Made by a program: the position numbers and the translations under genes. Below, in pieces: positions 1 to 12,359 of a stretch of DNA of 64,000 nucleotides; position 1 is the stretch's first letter, and each line of letters opens with the position of its first letter. The notes under the pieces are model-generated. The model did no database searches and was not told the DNA's origin. It saw nothing but the letters and a program-made list of their open reading frames with translations. This DNA is from Bretschneidera sinensis (lineage: Eukaryota; Streptophyta; Magnoliopsida; Brassicales; Akaniaceae): NCBI GenBank assembly GCA_023935145.1, contig CM043700.1, forward strand, positions 28,746,001 to 28,810,000, given 5' to 3'.

Positions 1-263
1 AGCTGCTATGTTCAATCATCAGGTTTTTTGGTCGATTGTGCTGCCAATTGTTATCACTCTGTTTTTTGCAAGAGCTATCTTTATTTCACCTTTATGGCTC
101 ATATCAATAAACTTCTATGTACCTTTAAAAAAAAAATGATTGGAACTGAGTCGTAAATCTTGACCAACTTAAGCTTTATTATGTTGACCTTTTTTTGTTT
201 TGGCTTTTTGTAGCATGCATCGATCGTTGTAAGCTTCATTTCATTCTCTTTACCCTGTCGCAG

Positions 264-867
264 ATGTAGAAACCTAAACTTTGCAAGGCGAGAGTTCTGT
301 AACAACTGCAAGAGGCATCGGTTTACACATGGAGGAAGTCCTCGTAGGGCCTATCCTGGCCCTCCTCCTCCACCTCCACCTCAACATGGTCTTCCTAGAC
401 GCTTCCCTGGCCCGCGAATGGATCTTTCACCTGGAAGGACCATGAATGGCTATAGGTCTCCCCCTCGTGGTTGGGACAGGGATGGCCCTAGAGAGTTTGG
501 GGCTGGTGGTCTGCCACCTCCCAGGCATGAGGGCAGGTTTTCTGATCACATGCGAAGAGATCGGCTGGATTATCCCGAAGATAACTATAGGGGGAGAAGC
601 AGACTTGATAGGCCAATGCCGATGGATTGGGGCCATAGAGACCGTGGAAGGGATGGCTTCTTCAATGAAAGGAAAGGGTATGAGAGGCGACCACCGTCAC
701 CACCACCACCACCACTTCTTTCTCATCGTGGCCGATGGGGACATGATGTTAGAGAGAGGAGCAGATCCCCCATTAGGGGTGGCCCACCACCAAAGGATTT
801 GTACGTGGAACGGGGACAAGATGATAGACATGGTGTGAGGCAAGACCGAATCGGAGATGCATACTAG
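264..867 (+). CDS. RanBP2-type zinc-finger, RGP-rich protein, last exon (5' partial)
   Basis: The exon opens after a CAG acceptor (261-263) and runs open to TAG at 865-867. Its first residues complete a RanBP2-type zinc finger: C-x2-N-F-x-R-R-x2-C-x2-C, the second half of the W-x-C-x2-4-C-x3-N-x6-C-x2-C family pattern. A Pro run (seven P after YPG) and a long Arg/Gly/Pro/Asp tail follow, with RS/SP-like pieces (ERSRSPIRGG) and RDR/RGR repeats. The family binds single-stranded RNA, and a low-complexity RGG/RS tail fits an RNA-binding nuclear protein. That role is inferred from family and composition. The first two zinc cysteines and all upstream exons lie left of the window. An ATG-started reading from 418 would miss the finger, so the exon model is preferred. 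Confidence 0.8.
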
Positions 868-1320
868 CGTAATCATGATTTACATAGATGTCTGTGTCTT
901 GAGTAGAGTGAGGAAAGATGTTAGAGGACAGCTTAGGACTTAATTTAGAGCTTCACCTTGGCAGGCTTTTGTGACTTGTAACCATTAAAATTCGCTCCAT
1001 ACTATTTCCATTTTGTTCTTTTTTTTACCACGAAAAAAGTAAAGAGGTTGTGCTGCTGCCCTTTTTAGATGAATGATGTTGGAGTTACCAACGTGGAAGC
1101 TGACACTGGTCCATTTCAAGTCAACTTTGACGATTTTATTAAGCTTTTGACGGAAATTTCAAGATCTTCTCCATGGGCAAATGGTAGCAAGCCGAAGTGC
1201 CGCTGATTCAGCAGTTCGTGGAGAAGCCAATATGGAGCCTGCCCTGTTGTCTAAAACCATTCGTGCGGATGGCGTTTGTTTGCTTTCTACGATTCTTTAA
1301 ATTTCAGCTTGGGTTTTATA
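868..1320 (+). other. 3' UTR of the zinc-finger gene
   Basis: Non-coding sequence follows the TAG stop; no second exon is visible. AT-rich sequence with ATTAAA-like signals begins near 985 and again near 1310. The 3' end is approximate. From 1321 to 1775 I see only AT-rich intergenic DNA. Confidence 0.45.
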
Positions 1321-1775
1321 ATTATAGAACTGTTCTTGTTTAAAGACCAAAGTTTGACTTGCATGGATTCAGATGTTACAATATTATTAAACCATCATCG
1401 TTGATTATTAGTAAATGAGAGAACATTATAAATATTTGAGTCAGTTTCAATATGAATCCATGCAAGTCATAAGCTGATATAGAAGAAAAACATGATGTAA
1501 CGTTTCTTGTTTGATTTTTTTATTAAGTGCAAATAATTTTAGGAAGGCACAAAATAAATTTCAAATTTTATTTCATACTTTACATGTAAAATTGAACAAT
1601 TTGCACATAATCATGGATTAATAGGGTTGAAATTCAAATATAATACTTGTAATTCAAAAATAATAAAAAAAGAAGAAAGCATCTGCTTCCTATATTCCGA
1701 AAAACAAACACACATCATCTTCTCAATTATCACCGAAACAATTAGAAATGAAATAAAAAAATGAAAAAAAAGTCT

Positions 1776-2022
1776 AAGGTGGGTTTAGTTTTAAAAAATA
1801 CTCTTAATTTTTTAAACATTTTATTCAACAATTTACATATTCTTAATATAATTTGAAAAATAGTATTTCTCTATTTAATGTAATATTAAAAAAAATTAAA
1901 AAAAAAACAAATTTTTTTGTTTTTTTATATTTTTAATATTGTGTTAAAAAATATTATTCTTTTAAATTATATGAAAAACGTGTAAAACATTGTTTAAAAA
2001 ATAACTGAACGAACCCTACTTT
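1776..2022. repeat. MITE-like long imperfect hairpin
   Basis: The left end (AAGGTGGGTTTAGTT) and the reverse complement of the right end (AAGTAGGGTTCGTTCAGTT) match. The two arms stay alignable over about 110 bp each (shared TTTTTTAAACA, TATAATTT and AATATTAAAAA blocks), with the turn near 1900. This is the shape of a foldback MITE (hAT or Mutator type cannot be settled). No ORF is present and no clear target duplication was found. Confidence 0.55.
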
Positions 2023-2219
2023 TTTATTTATTGTATGCTTCTGTTTCGTTCCCAGTAAACATCCGTTTTCAAATCTTGTCCATCAATTCATTGTTTCGTG
2101 GCTAAGTAGAAAATCTCCCATAACTTTCGGGTTATAAAAATCTAATACTTTTTTTTAGTGTTTTACAAACTTACCCCTAACCTTAATCTCCAGCTCCAAG
2201 TCAACAACTTCTCACCCCC

Positions 2220-2231
2220 TTTAGCGCCAAA
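2220..2231. promoter_or_regulatory. E2F-like site upstream of the TCX gene
   Basis: The 12-mer reads TTTAGCGCCAAA; its reverse strand contains TTTGGCGC, which fits the plant E2F consensus TTTSSCGC. It lies about 800 bp before the TCX start codon. TCX5/6 proteins are DREAM-complex members that act with E2F, so feedback is conceivable, but a single 8-bp match is weak evidence. Confidence 0.3.
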
Positions 2232-2348
2232 TTTATTTTATTTTCACTTTTACCGGAGTGGAATAAAAAAATTCCCTCGTTTTCACCCCACTCAGTTGAT
2301 TCCCTGTCTCTCCAATCACATAAAGCCAAACTTTTTACACGAGAAGAC

Positions 2349-2360
2349 TGACACGTGTCA
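2349..2360. promoter_or_regulatory. perfect 12-bp palindromic G-box (ABRE/PIF type)
   Basis: TGACACGTGTCA is a perfect 12-bp palindrome centred on CACGTG, the binding core for bZIP and PIF/bHLH factors. It sits about 670 bp upstream of the TCX ATG, close to the probable start of its transcript (pyrimidine-rich leader from about 2700). Function is inferred from the motif only. Confidence 0.4.
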
Positions 2361-3029
2361 TAATATAAGTGGCATGATGCTTTCCTTATCTTGTAGTCTC
2401 AGGTCCACAAGGTACTTTCCCATCGCACCCTTTTAACGCACACCGCTTTTGTGGAAATTTTATTACTCCCTTAATCCGACGGTCAACCAGTAACAACAGT
2501 TCACTTCTATGAATTTTCACCGTCCGATTCGTTCTTTCAACATCCACCGTGCGATTAAACATCCACGCGAATCTCACCATTCAATATATCAAAAAATTGA
2601 AATTTCAAAACATGTTAGAGAGAGGGAGGAGAGACGAAGAAGAAGAAGAAGAAACAAAGCCCCTCTTTTGCTCCCTTTTATATTTATCTCCTTCTTTCAT
2701 CTACACAGTCACTGCACCAAAACCGCACCGTTCTTCTCTATACAGTTTCTCTCTCCCTCTCTGTATAGATCAAAAACCCCTCCTAATTTCTCTTTGGCCA
2801 CTTCATTTCGGTTTAAATCTTGAGCTGAGCAATCACGTATTCTCTCGTAATATAGTATTTTGGCGACACTAGATTGGGTACTGGATCTGAAATTCGTGAA
2901 TTTGAGTTGATTTGAAGAATTGGTGCGATTAGTGCAGAGTAATTGGTGGACTGTGATTATATTTAGGTGAAAAAAGATTTTTTTTTTGGTTAAAAATTTG
3001 GTTGTTGAAATTTTAGGAATTTGAATTGG
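2361..3029 (+). promoter_or_regulatory. TCX promoter and 5' leader
   Basis: Region between the G-box and the start codon. It has CT-rich stretches (2735-2765), a GAA/GAG purine run (2617-2655) and a possible TATA-like TTTATATTTA near 2677. Several short ORFs here are in CT-rich leader sequence and match nothing I recognise. Confidence 0.35.
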
Positions 3030-6000
3030 ATGGGGGAAGGTGGCGAGGGAGGCGAATTCCCGCCAAAAAAGGCGCAATCAGACCCTTCTGATTTCCCGGC
3101 GAAGAAGCTGGCGCGGCAGCTGGACTTCACCGGCGGCTTTGGCGGGGTTTCGGGGAGTGTGATTTTGCCGGAGCACCCACAATCTAAGCCCGCAGCAGCC
3201 ACCATGACGACGATGATGCAGGAAGCCGCCGTGCAGAGCCAGCCGCAGCCTCAGATATTGTTGATGCCAGTGGCGCCGCCGTTGCCATCGTCACAGGGGC
3301 CTCATACCTCAGTGAGGGTTGTGTAAGTTTTTTTTTTTTGTTGGTTTTTGGTCGTTTATGGGATTGAATTTTTAGTGCGAAATTTGCTCAGTTTGTGCTT
3401 GTGGGTTTTAACTATATAGATTGATGTTTTTGTTTGGATGTTTTGATTTTGGATACGTAATTGTCCATTCTGAGGATATATTCTGGGTTCTGATTTGTAT
3501 TCTTCTTTCTTTTTTGAAGTCCATACTTCCTTTCTTTCCCTAATAGTCAAAGTTAGCTGTTTGTTGTAAATCGATCGCAATGCTAATGCTAAATTTCTTA
3601 TTTTTCGGGTACATAAATGTCTTATGTTTACAATGGTAGAGGAGGGTTGAACCCTCTATAAGAAGAATCGTCCAGTCATTTGCAGTTTATTTCATTTTGC
3701 TAGTTGAAATATGAAACCATTTTTCTTCAGCTGTATTTTGCGGTTGGGGGAAGAGGGAATGGAAAGGGAGGGGTTTTGTGATTGATCTCTTAATGAGGTT
3801 GAATTTGTTATTGAAGTCCCTTTGTATGTTTGAATATAAATTTTGTTACTTTTAACTTGTTTCATGAACTACTTGTTGCGAATTGAAGGAGTAAATTTTG
3901 TTCTATCGATGAGAATTTGATTTGTTATAACTTTATTAGTAATTGTTTTATGGAGTTTGTTGCCTTTTTTCTTTTTTTACTTTTTTCTTTTGCATTTTTT
4001 GAAATCATAAACTCTACCCTTAGTTTTGTGAGTAGTGCTTTTCATTGTTTTTGAGTTTTCTTGGACATTGTACTTTGGGTCTTCAGTTCTTTATCTTTTT
4101 TATTCTAACAAACTTTCTATTTGTTCTCTGTCTCTCTCCCTCCTCCCATTTATTGTTTGTTTTAATTTATTTGATTTTATTTATTGTGACTCTGGCTCTT
4201 ATTCCCCATCCTCAACTTAGAATTCCAGCTAGGTATGGGTTTAACAACCCTATCTCTTTCTAGTAGCATGGAACAATTTTGGAGTAGATGATGTTCAATG
4301 ACTGTGAGTGCTGATGTTCTCGAAAATTTGATGCGTATATTTAAGATATTCTCTCAAAAACTTGAAGCTTATGGAAGTGATGTTTCATACAAGTGCATGC
4401 TCTACAAATATGGAATTTGCAGGGCTTTATGTTGAAAGTATAGTCTTATCTATTGATTCTGCTATAACATTATTATTTCTTTCTTTTAGGAAACCCGAAT
4501 CTCCCAAATCAAGACCAAGACCTAACGTTGAAGTGAAAGATGGTACTCCAAAGAAGCAAAAACAGTGTAACTGTAAACACTCACGGTGCTTGAAGTTGTA
4601 AGTCCATTATCTTCATTTTTGGTATGAAGTAGACTTTTTTCTTGATAGAGTTGAAACTGTTCTGTCATGGAACTGGTGCTCATATGTTTATGATGAAATT
4701 TGTGTCTCAAATAGCAATGTATGTATTGCAATGCTTGCGTTCACACTTTGGGACAATGGTAGTTTGAAATGTTCTGGTTTGGTGGAATGACCGTAATGTT
4801 TGGATATTTATGTGCATTTTCTTTTTACTACCACTTCACCAATGTATATGATAAAAAAAATACATCATACTATTTTATTTTGAATATGCTTCTTTGGAAA
4901 GAAAGATAAATGACTTATGAGACATTAAAACAAGAGGAATACTATACAAACCTGAGTTAGGTAATGCAAAGAACCACAGTGCTATAAATGGAAACCATTT
5001 CATTCTGATTCCGTTCAGGGATTTTTATATCTTTTATCAGCTTAAGGAATATTATAGCTCATCAGAATGTGTTGATGATGATTAAATGTAACATTTTTAG
5101 TGAGTAAACATCATAATTACTTGTACATTGGGCTTTGGTATTGTTAGGTTTCTCGAAATAACCATGGCTCAGGTTGATATTCGTCGTGTAAAGTCCGTTC
5201 TTATTTTGTAAATCTTCAACCCAAGCTTCACCTTTGGATTGTTTTGGGTTCAAGCGGAGCATGTTGCAACTGTACTAATTTATGAGGATAATTTATTAAA
5301 TGAGTTACAGTTAAGAGGAAACCATATCCAGTTTGAAAAGGTTCACTTCATTTCCTCAACTAACTGCCAAGTGGTGCCTTAAAAATAAACACTTTTACCG
5401 AATAATCCTTCCTCGTTCTGACTATCCATTTTTTTTCTTCAAAACTATCTTAATTTGGTTTACTAGGTTGCTACAAGGTAGATGCATCTGTTACGCTTAA
5501 TAGACTAACAAGTCAATCAAATTTGTCTGTAAAAGAAGTGCATCTTGTCTTCATGGTATTGACAAATTTTTTCTTGCTACTAAATAAGCTTTACTTTTCT
5601 GGAAAGTATAATGACGCAACACCTTCTTATAGGATTTTCCTGAATAGTATAATGAATGATCTATATTAATAAATACTTTTGCACGCTGTATGATGGCTAA
5701 AACTTGATTGAAGTCCGGATGCCTGTGATGGATGTTATGATTGCTATCCTTGTAATGTTTCTCTAGGATCTATATGGTAAATTTAGTATGCACTGCTTGT
5801 TCAGGATGCAAGGTCCTAGGATATCTTTTGCTGTAGAAAGTTTCACTAAAAGAAGTAATACATTTAAGTTAAAACAATTGTCATTATTTAATTCAAAAAG
5901 CCTCAATGGGTACAAATAATTTAATGTACAAATTTATGCAAATTGTTAGATTGTACAATTTACTTTACGAACCTAATTTTTGCAATATCTTTATCAGGTA

Positions 6001-9000
6001 TTGTGAGTGCTTTGCATCTGGTGTATACTGTGATGGGTGCAACTGTGTAAATTGTTATAACAATGTTGAAAATGAAGCTGCTAGACGAGAAGCCGTGGAG
6101 GCAACTTTGGAACGTAATCCAAATGCATTCAGGCCAAAAATTGCAAGCAGCCCACATGGTATACGAGATAGTAGGGTATGTGATTCAGGAAAGAAGATAC
6201 ACCAAAATTAATAAGTCTATTAAACAAAGTTGAAAAATATTCACCACCAATGATTTTATTTTTGTATCGGTGTACTCACTTCTGAAAAAAAGGAATGTGT
6301 AACTTGATTTTTGTGGACAGTTCATATCCTCCTGTGATTATATGAAATATTCATGGTCAGAACATTTTCCATAATGTCCTTATGGAGAAAGACCTTGAAC
6401 TTTGATGATAAAAATTAATCCAATAAATTGAATTGATTCCTTCTCGTAGTATTTGTGTGCTATTAACCGTGTACTTCTTTTTGGCTTTTTTTGACAAGCA
6501 TATGGACTGGTTTAAAATCGTTGCAGGAGGAGGCAGGGGAAGTTCTAGTGTTGGGAAAGCACAACAAGGGATGCCACTGCAAGAAATCAGGTTGCCTCAA
6601 AAAGTACTGCGAGTGCTTCCAAGCTAACATTCTCTGCTCTGAGAATTGTAGATGCCTGGACTGCAAGAACTTTGAAGGAAGTGAAGAGAGACAGGCTCTC
6701 TTTCATGGTGACCATGCCAACAATATGGCATATATTCAGCAGGCAGCAAACGCCGCCATAACTGGAGCTATTGGGTCCTCTGGCTATGCATCCCCTCCAA
6801 TTTCTAAGAAGAGAAAAGGTCAGGAACTTTTCTTCGGGTCAGCAGCCAAGGATCCATCTATTCACAGGCTCGGACATTTTCAACAGGTAATTTTGATCTG
6901 TGTATTTGACCAAGGAAGATTTTTAGGCAGTTTATGGGAGAAGCTTAATTGATGTCCCTATTGCGAATACACATTTTATAATGATTAGTTGAGCTAATGT
7001 GCCGAGGAGACCTTGGCTCAATGGTTAAGGCTGAGGCCCTGGGACCTTTAGGTCCCAGGTTTGTGTGTTTACCAATAAAAAAATTATTAATTGAGCTAAT
7101 AGCCTAATACCTTCTTTTTTGTAGAAGGGGAAATGTCTGCTCAGCTTCTGGATAAAAATTTTGCAATTGTTTTTTTGTGGTTCACCATTGAATGCTCTCA
7201 TTCTTGAGTATGGGTAGAGTTTTACAAACTAAGAGTATTATTTAGCACATATTTTCTATTATATGCAGGCAAACAATATAAGAGTTTCTGCACCCTCCTC
7301 TTCTTTGTCTTCCATTCCAATTTCTCGTGCTGGTAGCACTGCATCATTGGGGCCTTCAAAATTCACCTATAGGTATATATAGTCGTGTTAATGAGAATAA
7401 ACTTATCTGTTATTTTGAAAAACTAACTTGTAATTATGATTGAAGGTCTCTCTTAGCAGACATTATCCAACCGCAGGATTTGAAGGAACTTTGCTCGGTT
7501 TTGGTAGTTGTAGCGGGAGAAGCTGCAAAGACACTTGCAGGTAAACTTTGATATGACGGTTCAAAGCTACCAGCTAAAATTTTGGTGTCCGACTCTGATG
7601 AGTAATATGTTTTTCTGGGAACAATAGTAACTCATCTTATTGTTAATATTTAAATTAGTTGATACTTTTCAGTATGTGGTGTTTGATGACTATACCAAAA
7701 GAACCTGTCAGAAAATTTGTCTAAAAAAATCACAGAATTATTTCTCATTCTAAAAAACCAAAACAGAAAATTTTAATTTTTACCACCCAAGCACCCAACT
7801 GTTAGTGCAAATCATCTAGCTCTGTTTAAAAATTTAGCTCTATTGACAATGATAGACATCAGTTTGTGTTAACTTTTTACTTGGACATAATAGCCCTTAA
7901 AACAAAGTGACTCATTTATTCTTTGTTTAAAAGAAACCCTAAATCTCAATAAGGTGTTGTTTAGTACTCTATTTCCTTTAAAAGTCTGGAACTTCATACT
8001 ATGTTTTGTTATATTTGAGGAAAAGTTAGTAATTTAATTCCAAAGATGTTTCTGTGAAGTCAAACACTGTTGTAAACTTAAGGGTATTTTTTCAAGTAGT
8101 TAAATTTTTAACAGTGTTTACTAGAAGTTGAACAGTTGGGTGTTGGGTATTAAATATTATATTTTTGGGTTTGATAGATTGAGAAATATCTTGAGGATTT
8201 CTTAAAGAGGAAAATTTTTATATAGAGTAGTATGGTATTTTTTTCCCTTTATTTAAATGTGGATGTATTGTCTATTTATGAACTAGATAAATAAATATGT
8301 TTGGACAATGTTTTCTCTCTCTTGTTTGAAATCTTTTGTAATCAAGTGTTTATTACAGCATGTAAATATAAAATCTTCTCAATCATATCTTTGAAAGGCG
8401 GACACATAACTCAAAAAGTAAAAAGAGTGTAGTGCACAAATTTCCCACTCCTTTCCCTCTCCCTCTCTTTCTGATGGTGGTGGAAATGATAATATGAGGC
8501 TTATATGTAAGAGGCATAAAGTAACTCTAAAATACATGAACACATATATTAATATAATAGGAAGCAGTGGAGATTTTAGTGGGTCCCCACTTTACAAAGC
8601 TATGAAGAGCCCTGGCTTTGATTTCTCACCAAGCTGGCCTATAAGAAAGAATTCCTAACGGATTCGGCAGATATTCTCCTCTTCCTGTTTCAAAGAAACC
8701 AATGCAAGTTTGTAAGTTGAGTCGTGACCATCTTTGGCTTTCTGTAATAAGGAAAGTTGAACCTGTTCTTTTCATTCTTTGATTCACCATTATCGATCTG
8801 CTGGCATGTAATACAGCTCCCTCCTGCATTTTTTCTTTCTTGGAGTCTTTCCTCCATTTAACTTGCCCAAGCCTATGTTGATTGTACTGTCCTTAGGGTT
8901 TTTTAGGATTTTATGCTGGCATGCCTCTGCTGTGTTCTATATTTTAATATCTGCCCTTTTCCTCTTAAGTTTCTATTTTCCTAGTAAGCTAATAACAAGC

Positions 9001-10823
9001 CTTTCAATTTGTACGATCTTTGTTACAAACTCATTGTCCCATCAATATCTTATTATTTGCTACTGATATTTGTTTATGTTTTTCTTCTTACTATGTATGT
9101 CTTTCCCAAACATTTTATTTGTAACTATGTATGTTATTCACAACATTGTGCTCTCAAGATTTGGTTTGCAGCAAATAAAATATATTTGCATTATGCCGAG
9201 TTCTTTGTTGATTGGTAGTCAGTTTGACACCCCCCCCCCCCCCCCCTCTTCCACACAAAAAACATGTTCCCAACTGAGGTGAAAAATAATGGTGGTTGTA
9301 GATAATTTTGTCCACCATGTGAGAAGCAAGTTGCATTTAGTTTTCTTCCTGTTTGGATATAAACCATCAGTATTTTACTAGTGAATCAGTTTCCTAGTAA
9401 AATGAGAACTAATGAGATGTAATTTTTTGTTGGACAATTTGAAAGAGATACCTCCTGTGGATCTGTTGTGAATTTGTTTCTCATTGGTACCATTTGAAAT
9501 TGTTTAGCAGAACTGTGTACATGGACCATTCTTATTTTTTTCTCTCTCCTTTTTAATTAAATAAATGAGTCTTGTTTCAAATTTTATATACATCCAGACC
9601 AAAGAAATGCAACAGAAAAAGGGGCAGAAGATCAGACAGAAGTTTCCCTTGCTTCATCAACCCAAGATCGGCTGCAAAGCCAGAAGGAATGTGATGTTGA
9701 GAAAACCATTGCTGATGATTGCTCAAGTGCACACCAAGCTGATAAAGCTGGACCTGACGATTCCAATTCAGATGGCACTGATGTGCCAAAAGGAAGGCCA
9801 ATGTCTCCTGGAACGTTGGCATTGATGTGTGATGAACAAGATACAATGTTCATGGCAGCAGCTTCACCTAATGGATCAATGAGCCATGGCTGCAGCACAT
9901 CTTCTCAGTTTCCTTATGGACAACGCATGACAGGGATTTACGTAGAGCAGGAAAGGATTGTTTTGACAAAGTTTCGAGATTGTCTTAATAGGCTTATCAC
10001 CTTTGGAGAAATAAAGGGTATGTTTGTCTCTCCTTTTTTCTAAATTTTATACACGAATAATTAGCAGGAAAAGTTTTTAAAGAAAAGATAGGTCAAGTTT
10101 TCCGATCCAATAACACCATTTTTGTTTGCAAGAAATGGTCCCATAATAATTCTCTCTTTCTATTTACCTTTTTAAAATACTTTGTTATTTTATTATGGCT
10201 TGAAGTTCAAGTATAGGACCAAATAGTAGTTAATTTTAAAATTAAACCACCTTAAGTTTCAGAATGTTATGATTTTTTGCATGGCACAATTGAGAGATGG
10301 CTTCTCTGCAGTTGAAAGTTTGCATCACTGCAATCAGCAAGCTGTAACTTAGAAATTCTGCTCCGTAATATGGTCTGCCAAAGCTTTCTGAGGTCTTTTT
10401 CAATTGTAATGACATGATTTTAGGGGTGCTGAAGTTATTTGCTTTGCTGTTCGATAGCATGAAGTTCAAATATATAATCATATGATATATAAAATGATAT
10501 TACTATGTCTTTTTCTTGCTTAATTAATTGGCTATTAAGGATGCTGTTACATTCTCATTACAGAAACAAAATGTTCGTCTTTAGCCAGAAATGAGATATG
10601 GAATCAAAGAGACCCACTCAGCAACGGCATTGCAAATGCTAGAACTGAAACTAATCAGCAAAGTCCAATTAGCAATGGTGTTCCAAGAAATGTTGGTCTA
10701 CCTACATTCAAGACATCTCAGATAGTGACGGCAGCAGTTACCACTTCCAACAATGATCTTCCTAAAATTCCAGCGCTCCTTGAAAATAGGGATTCTAAAC
10801 CTAAGACTGAGAAATTGATATAA
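3030..10823 (+). CDS. TCX5: tesmin/TSO1-like CXC protein (TCX5/TCX6 type), complete
   Basis: Eight exons with GT-AG junctions: 3030-3322, 4490-4597, 5998-6175, 6527-6886, 7269-7372, 7446-7540, 9598-10017, 10564-10823. Together they give 1818 nt, 605 aa, all phases closing. Two CXC domains (residues about 122-156 and 207-250) carry the CNCKxSxCLKxYCECF-type cysteine pattern that binds zinc and DNA. They are separated by a short linker with the family RNPxAF-PK motif (173-181). The N-terminus ([16 protein letters not shown], then [12 protein letters not shown]) and the 605-aa length resemble Arabidopsis TCX5/6 from memory. TCX5/6 are nuclear DREAM-complex subunits that bind CHR-like DNA and repress cell-cycle and DNA-methylation genes. 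Start chosen at ATG 3030; an upstream TTG gives no support. Whether it is TCX5 or TCX6 is not resolved. Confidence 0.9.
4598..5997 (+). other. TCX intron 2 (1.4 kb)
   Basis: AT-rich intron that splits the first CXC domain between the codons of LKL and YCEC. No ORF, RNA gene or repeat could be recognised inside it. Confidence 0.7.
6984..7100 (+). mobile_element. 87-bp tRNA-derived SINE-like insertion with 15-bp target duplication
   Basis: The insert 6999-7085 is bounded by direct repeats ATTAGTTGAGCTAAT (6984-6998) and ATTAATTGAGCTAAT (7086-7100), one mismatch in 15. It contains a good pol III A box (TTGGCTCAATGG, 7013-7024). A perfect 10-bp stem follows (CCTGGGACCT / AGGTCCCAGG, 7038-7059), then a decayed B box (GGTTTGTGTG, from 7058) and an A-rich tail near 7073-7083. 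This is SINE architecture at unusually small size. It lies in TCX intron 4 in the sense orientation. Confidence 0.6.
7541..9597 (+). other. TCX intron 6 (2.06 kb)
   Basis: Long AT-rich intron between the [12 protein letters not shown] exon and the [12 protein letters not shown] exon. Apart from the C17 run near its 3' part I see no gene or mobile element. Short ORFs here have no recognisable product. Confidence 0.65.
9230..9246 (+). repeat. 17-base C homopolymer
   Basis: An uninterrupted run of 17 C in TCX intron 6, about 350 bp before the acceptor of exon 7. Such runs are length-unstable and prone to sequencing error. Confidence 0.85.
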
Positions 10824-12359
10824 AGAGATTCTGCTTAGAAGATCAGCCTGAGGTATGCCTCTGTAACACTACACCATTGTTTATTCTGGCTTCATCAATG
10901 ATGCAGATGCAGTTTGAAGATAATACTGGGCCTCATTGTTGGAATTGACCAAGACCTGATTAATTCCCTAACGTTATTAATATATTTATATCGATTTTTC
11001 ACCCTTAACCACAGTTTGAGCGCGATTGGTGTAAATTGCAGAGCCTTAAAATTTCACAAAGTTTTTTATGCATTATTACTCTCCAATGGCCTATTAACCA
11101 TCATAGCCGGTGTTGGTAGATGCTAGGAGCTTCTTTGATCTATTCACACTTTTAGAGAAACAAAGAGCAATTTTAAAGTTCTTCATTTTTTATTTAACTT
11201 AGATTGAAATCCATCGAAGAGTATATGTTTAAAACTAGATTATTCTGTCAGTCCAAATCATAGATTCAGTTTTCTTTGTAACAAGTTGCTACTCACCCAT
11301 ATACTAGGATTCTTATGGCAGGAAATTGCCTCATTAAAATGTCAAGGATTTAGTCATACTCCTAGTTTTATTTATTATTGTGCTATATATGTTGTATTTA
11401 ACTTTATGAAAGAGAACAAAGCAGCCATTGAGATGTGTAAATCGTGATGCAATCTGGGAAAAATTGCAAGAACATATTTTCCTTGGAATTTTTCCACCAA
11501 AAGTAATTCAAGATCTATAAATAGTCAACACAGCAAGAGTACAAGAAAATAAAAAACAATAACACAAGTTTTATGTGAAAAACTTTTACCTAATGAATTT
11601 ATTCTAATGCAGTGCTTCAATACAATCAAGATTTTATTATTTACCATTATGAAAAACCTAGAGTTAGAAACCCTTTTGGTTAGAATCGTTTGTCTTTTTA
11701 CATATTCTTTTTGTAAATAGAAAAACCTTTCAAACTTTTTAAAGAAATCTTTAAATTTAAAAGACGAGATTCTCTTCTAAAATCTTTAAAGATGTTCTTT
11801 ATTGACAATAGACAAGTCAATCCCAAAGAAGTATTTTTTTTTTTTCCTTTCTTTGATCTCAATATTTTCACTTTGATTTGAGGCATTGCCCAAAGCCACA
11901 TCATCATATGACATGACACAAACAGTTGTTCTAACGCATCCATGGGATCACATGAATCAAACTAGTTAATCATCTTTTTCACAATGTCCACCAAATACAC
12001 TCTAATGCTTCATATACACCAAATTTCGGTTAGGAAACTCAGTGCTTGGGATGATAAAGAAGCTAATAGTTTCGCATATGATAAAAAAATGATAAGGAGA
12101 TTTCAGTTAGGAAATTCGATGCTGGTGAAGTCACGAGGATATGCTGCTTTAATAACAGTTTAAGCCATTGATGCACTTCCCACAGCACCCACAGCCCACA
12201 GGTCGTAGAACATAAAATCAACTATTCCATACAAATTACAAAGTTTTTAAGAACATGGAATCCGCCTTTTATTTTTCCTAGCTATTATTTCTGAGTAACA
12301 AATAAGCCTTTTCCTTGTATCACGGTATGATTTGCGACTGGGTGAACATAAACTTGTGC
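10824..12359. other. convergent intergenic region between TCX and the AIM1-type gene
   Basis: Both neighbours end here (TCX stop at 10823; AIM1-type stop at 12360 on the other strand), so the region holds two 3' UTRs and AT-rich spacer. The stretch around 11440-11960 looks like old repeat DNA, but I cannot assign it to a family. Confidence 0.5.

Noticed and set aside
2509..3205. Several ORFs on both strands before the TCX start
   Set aside because: They lie in the CT/GA-rich promoter and 5' leader or run antisense to TCX exon 1; the TCX exon model explains the coding signal.
6999..7085. tRNA gene
   Set aside because: A box is good, but there is no acceptor stem, no anticodon arm and the B box is decayed; the target duplication fits a SINE-like insertion.
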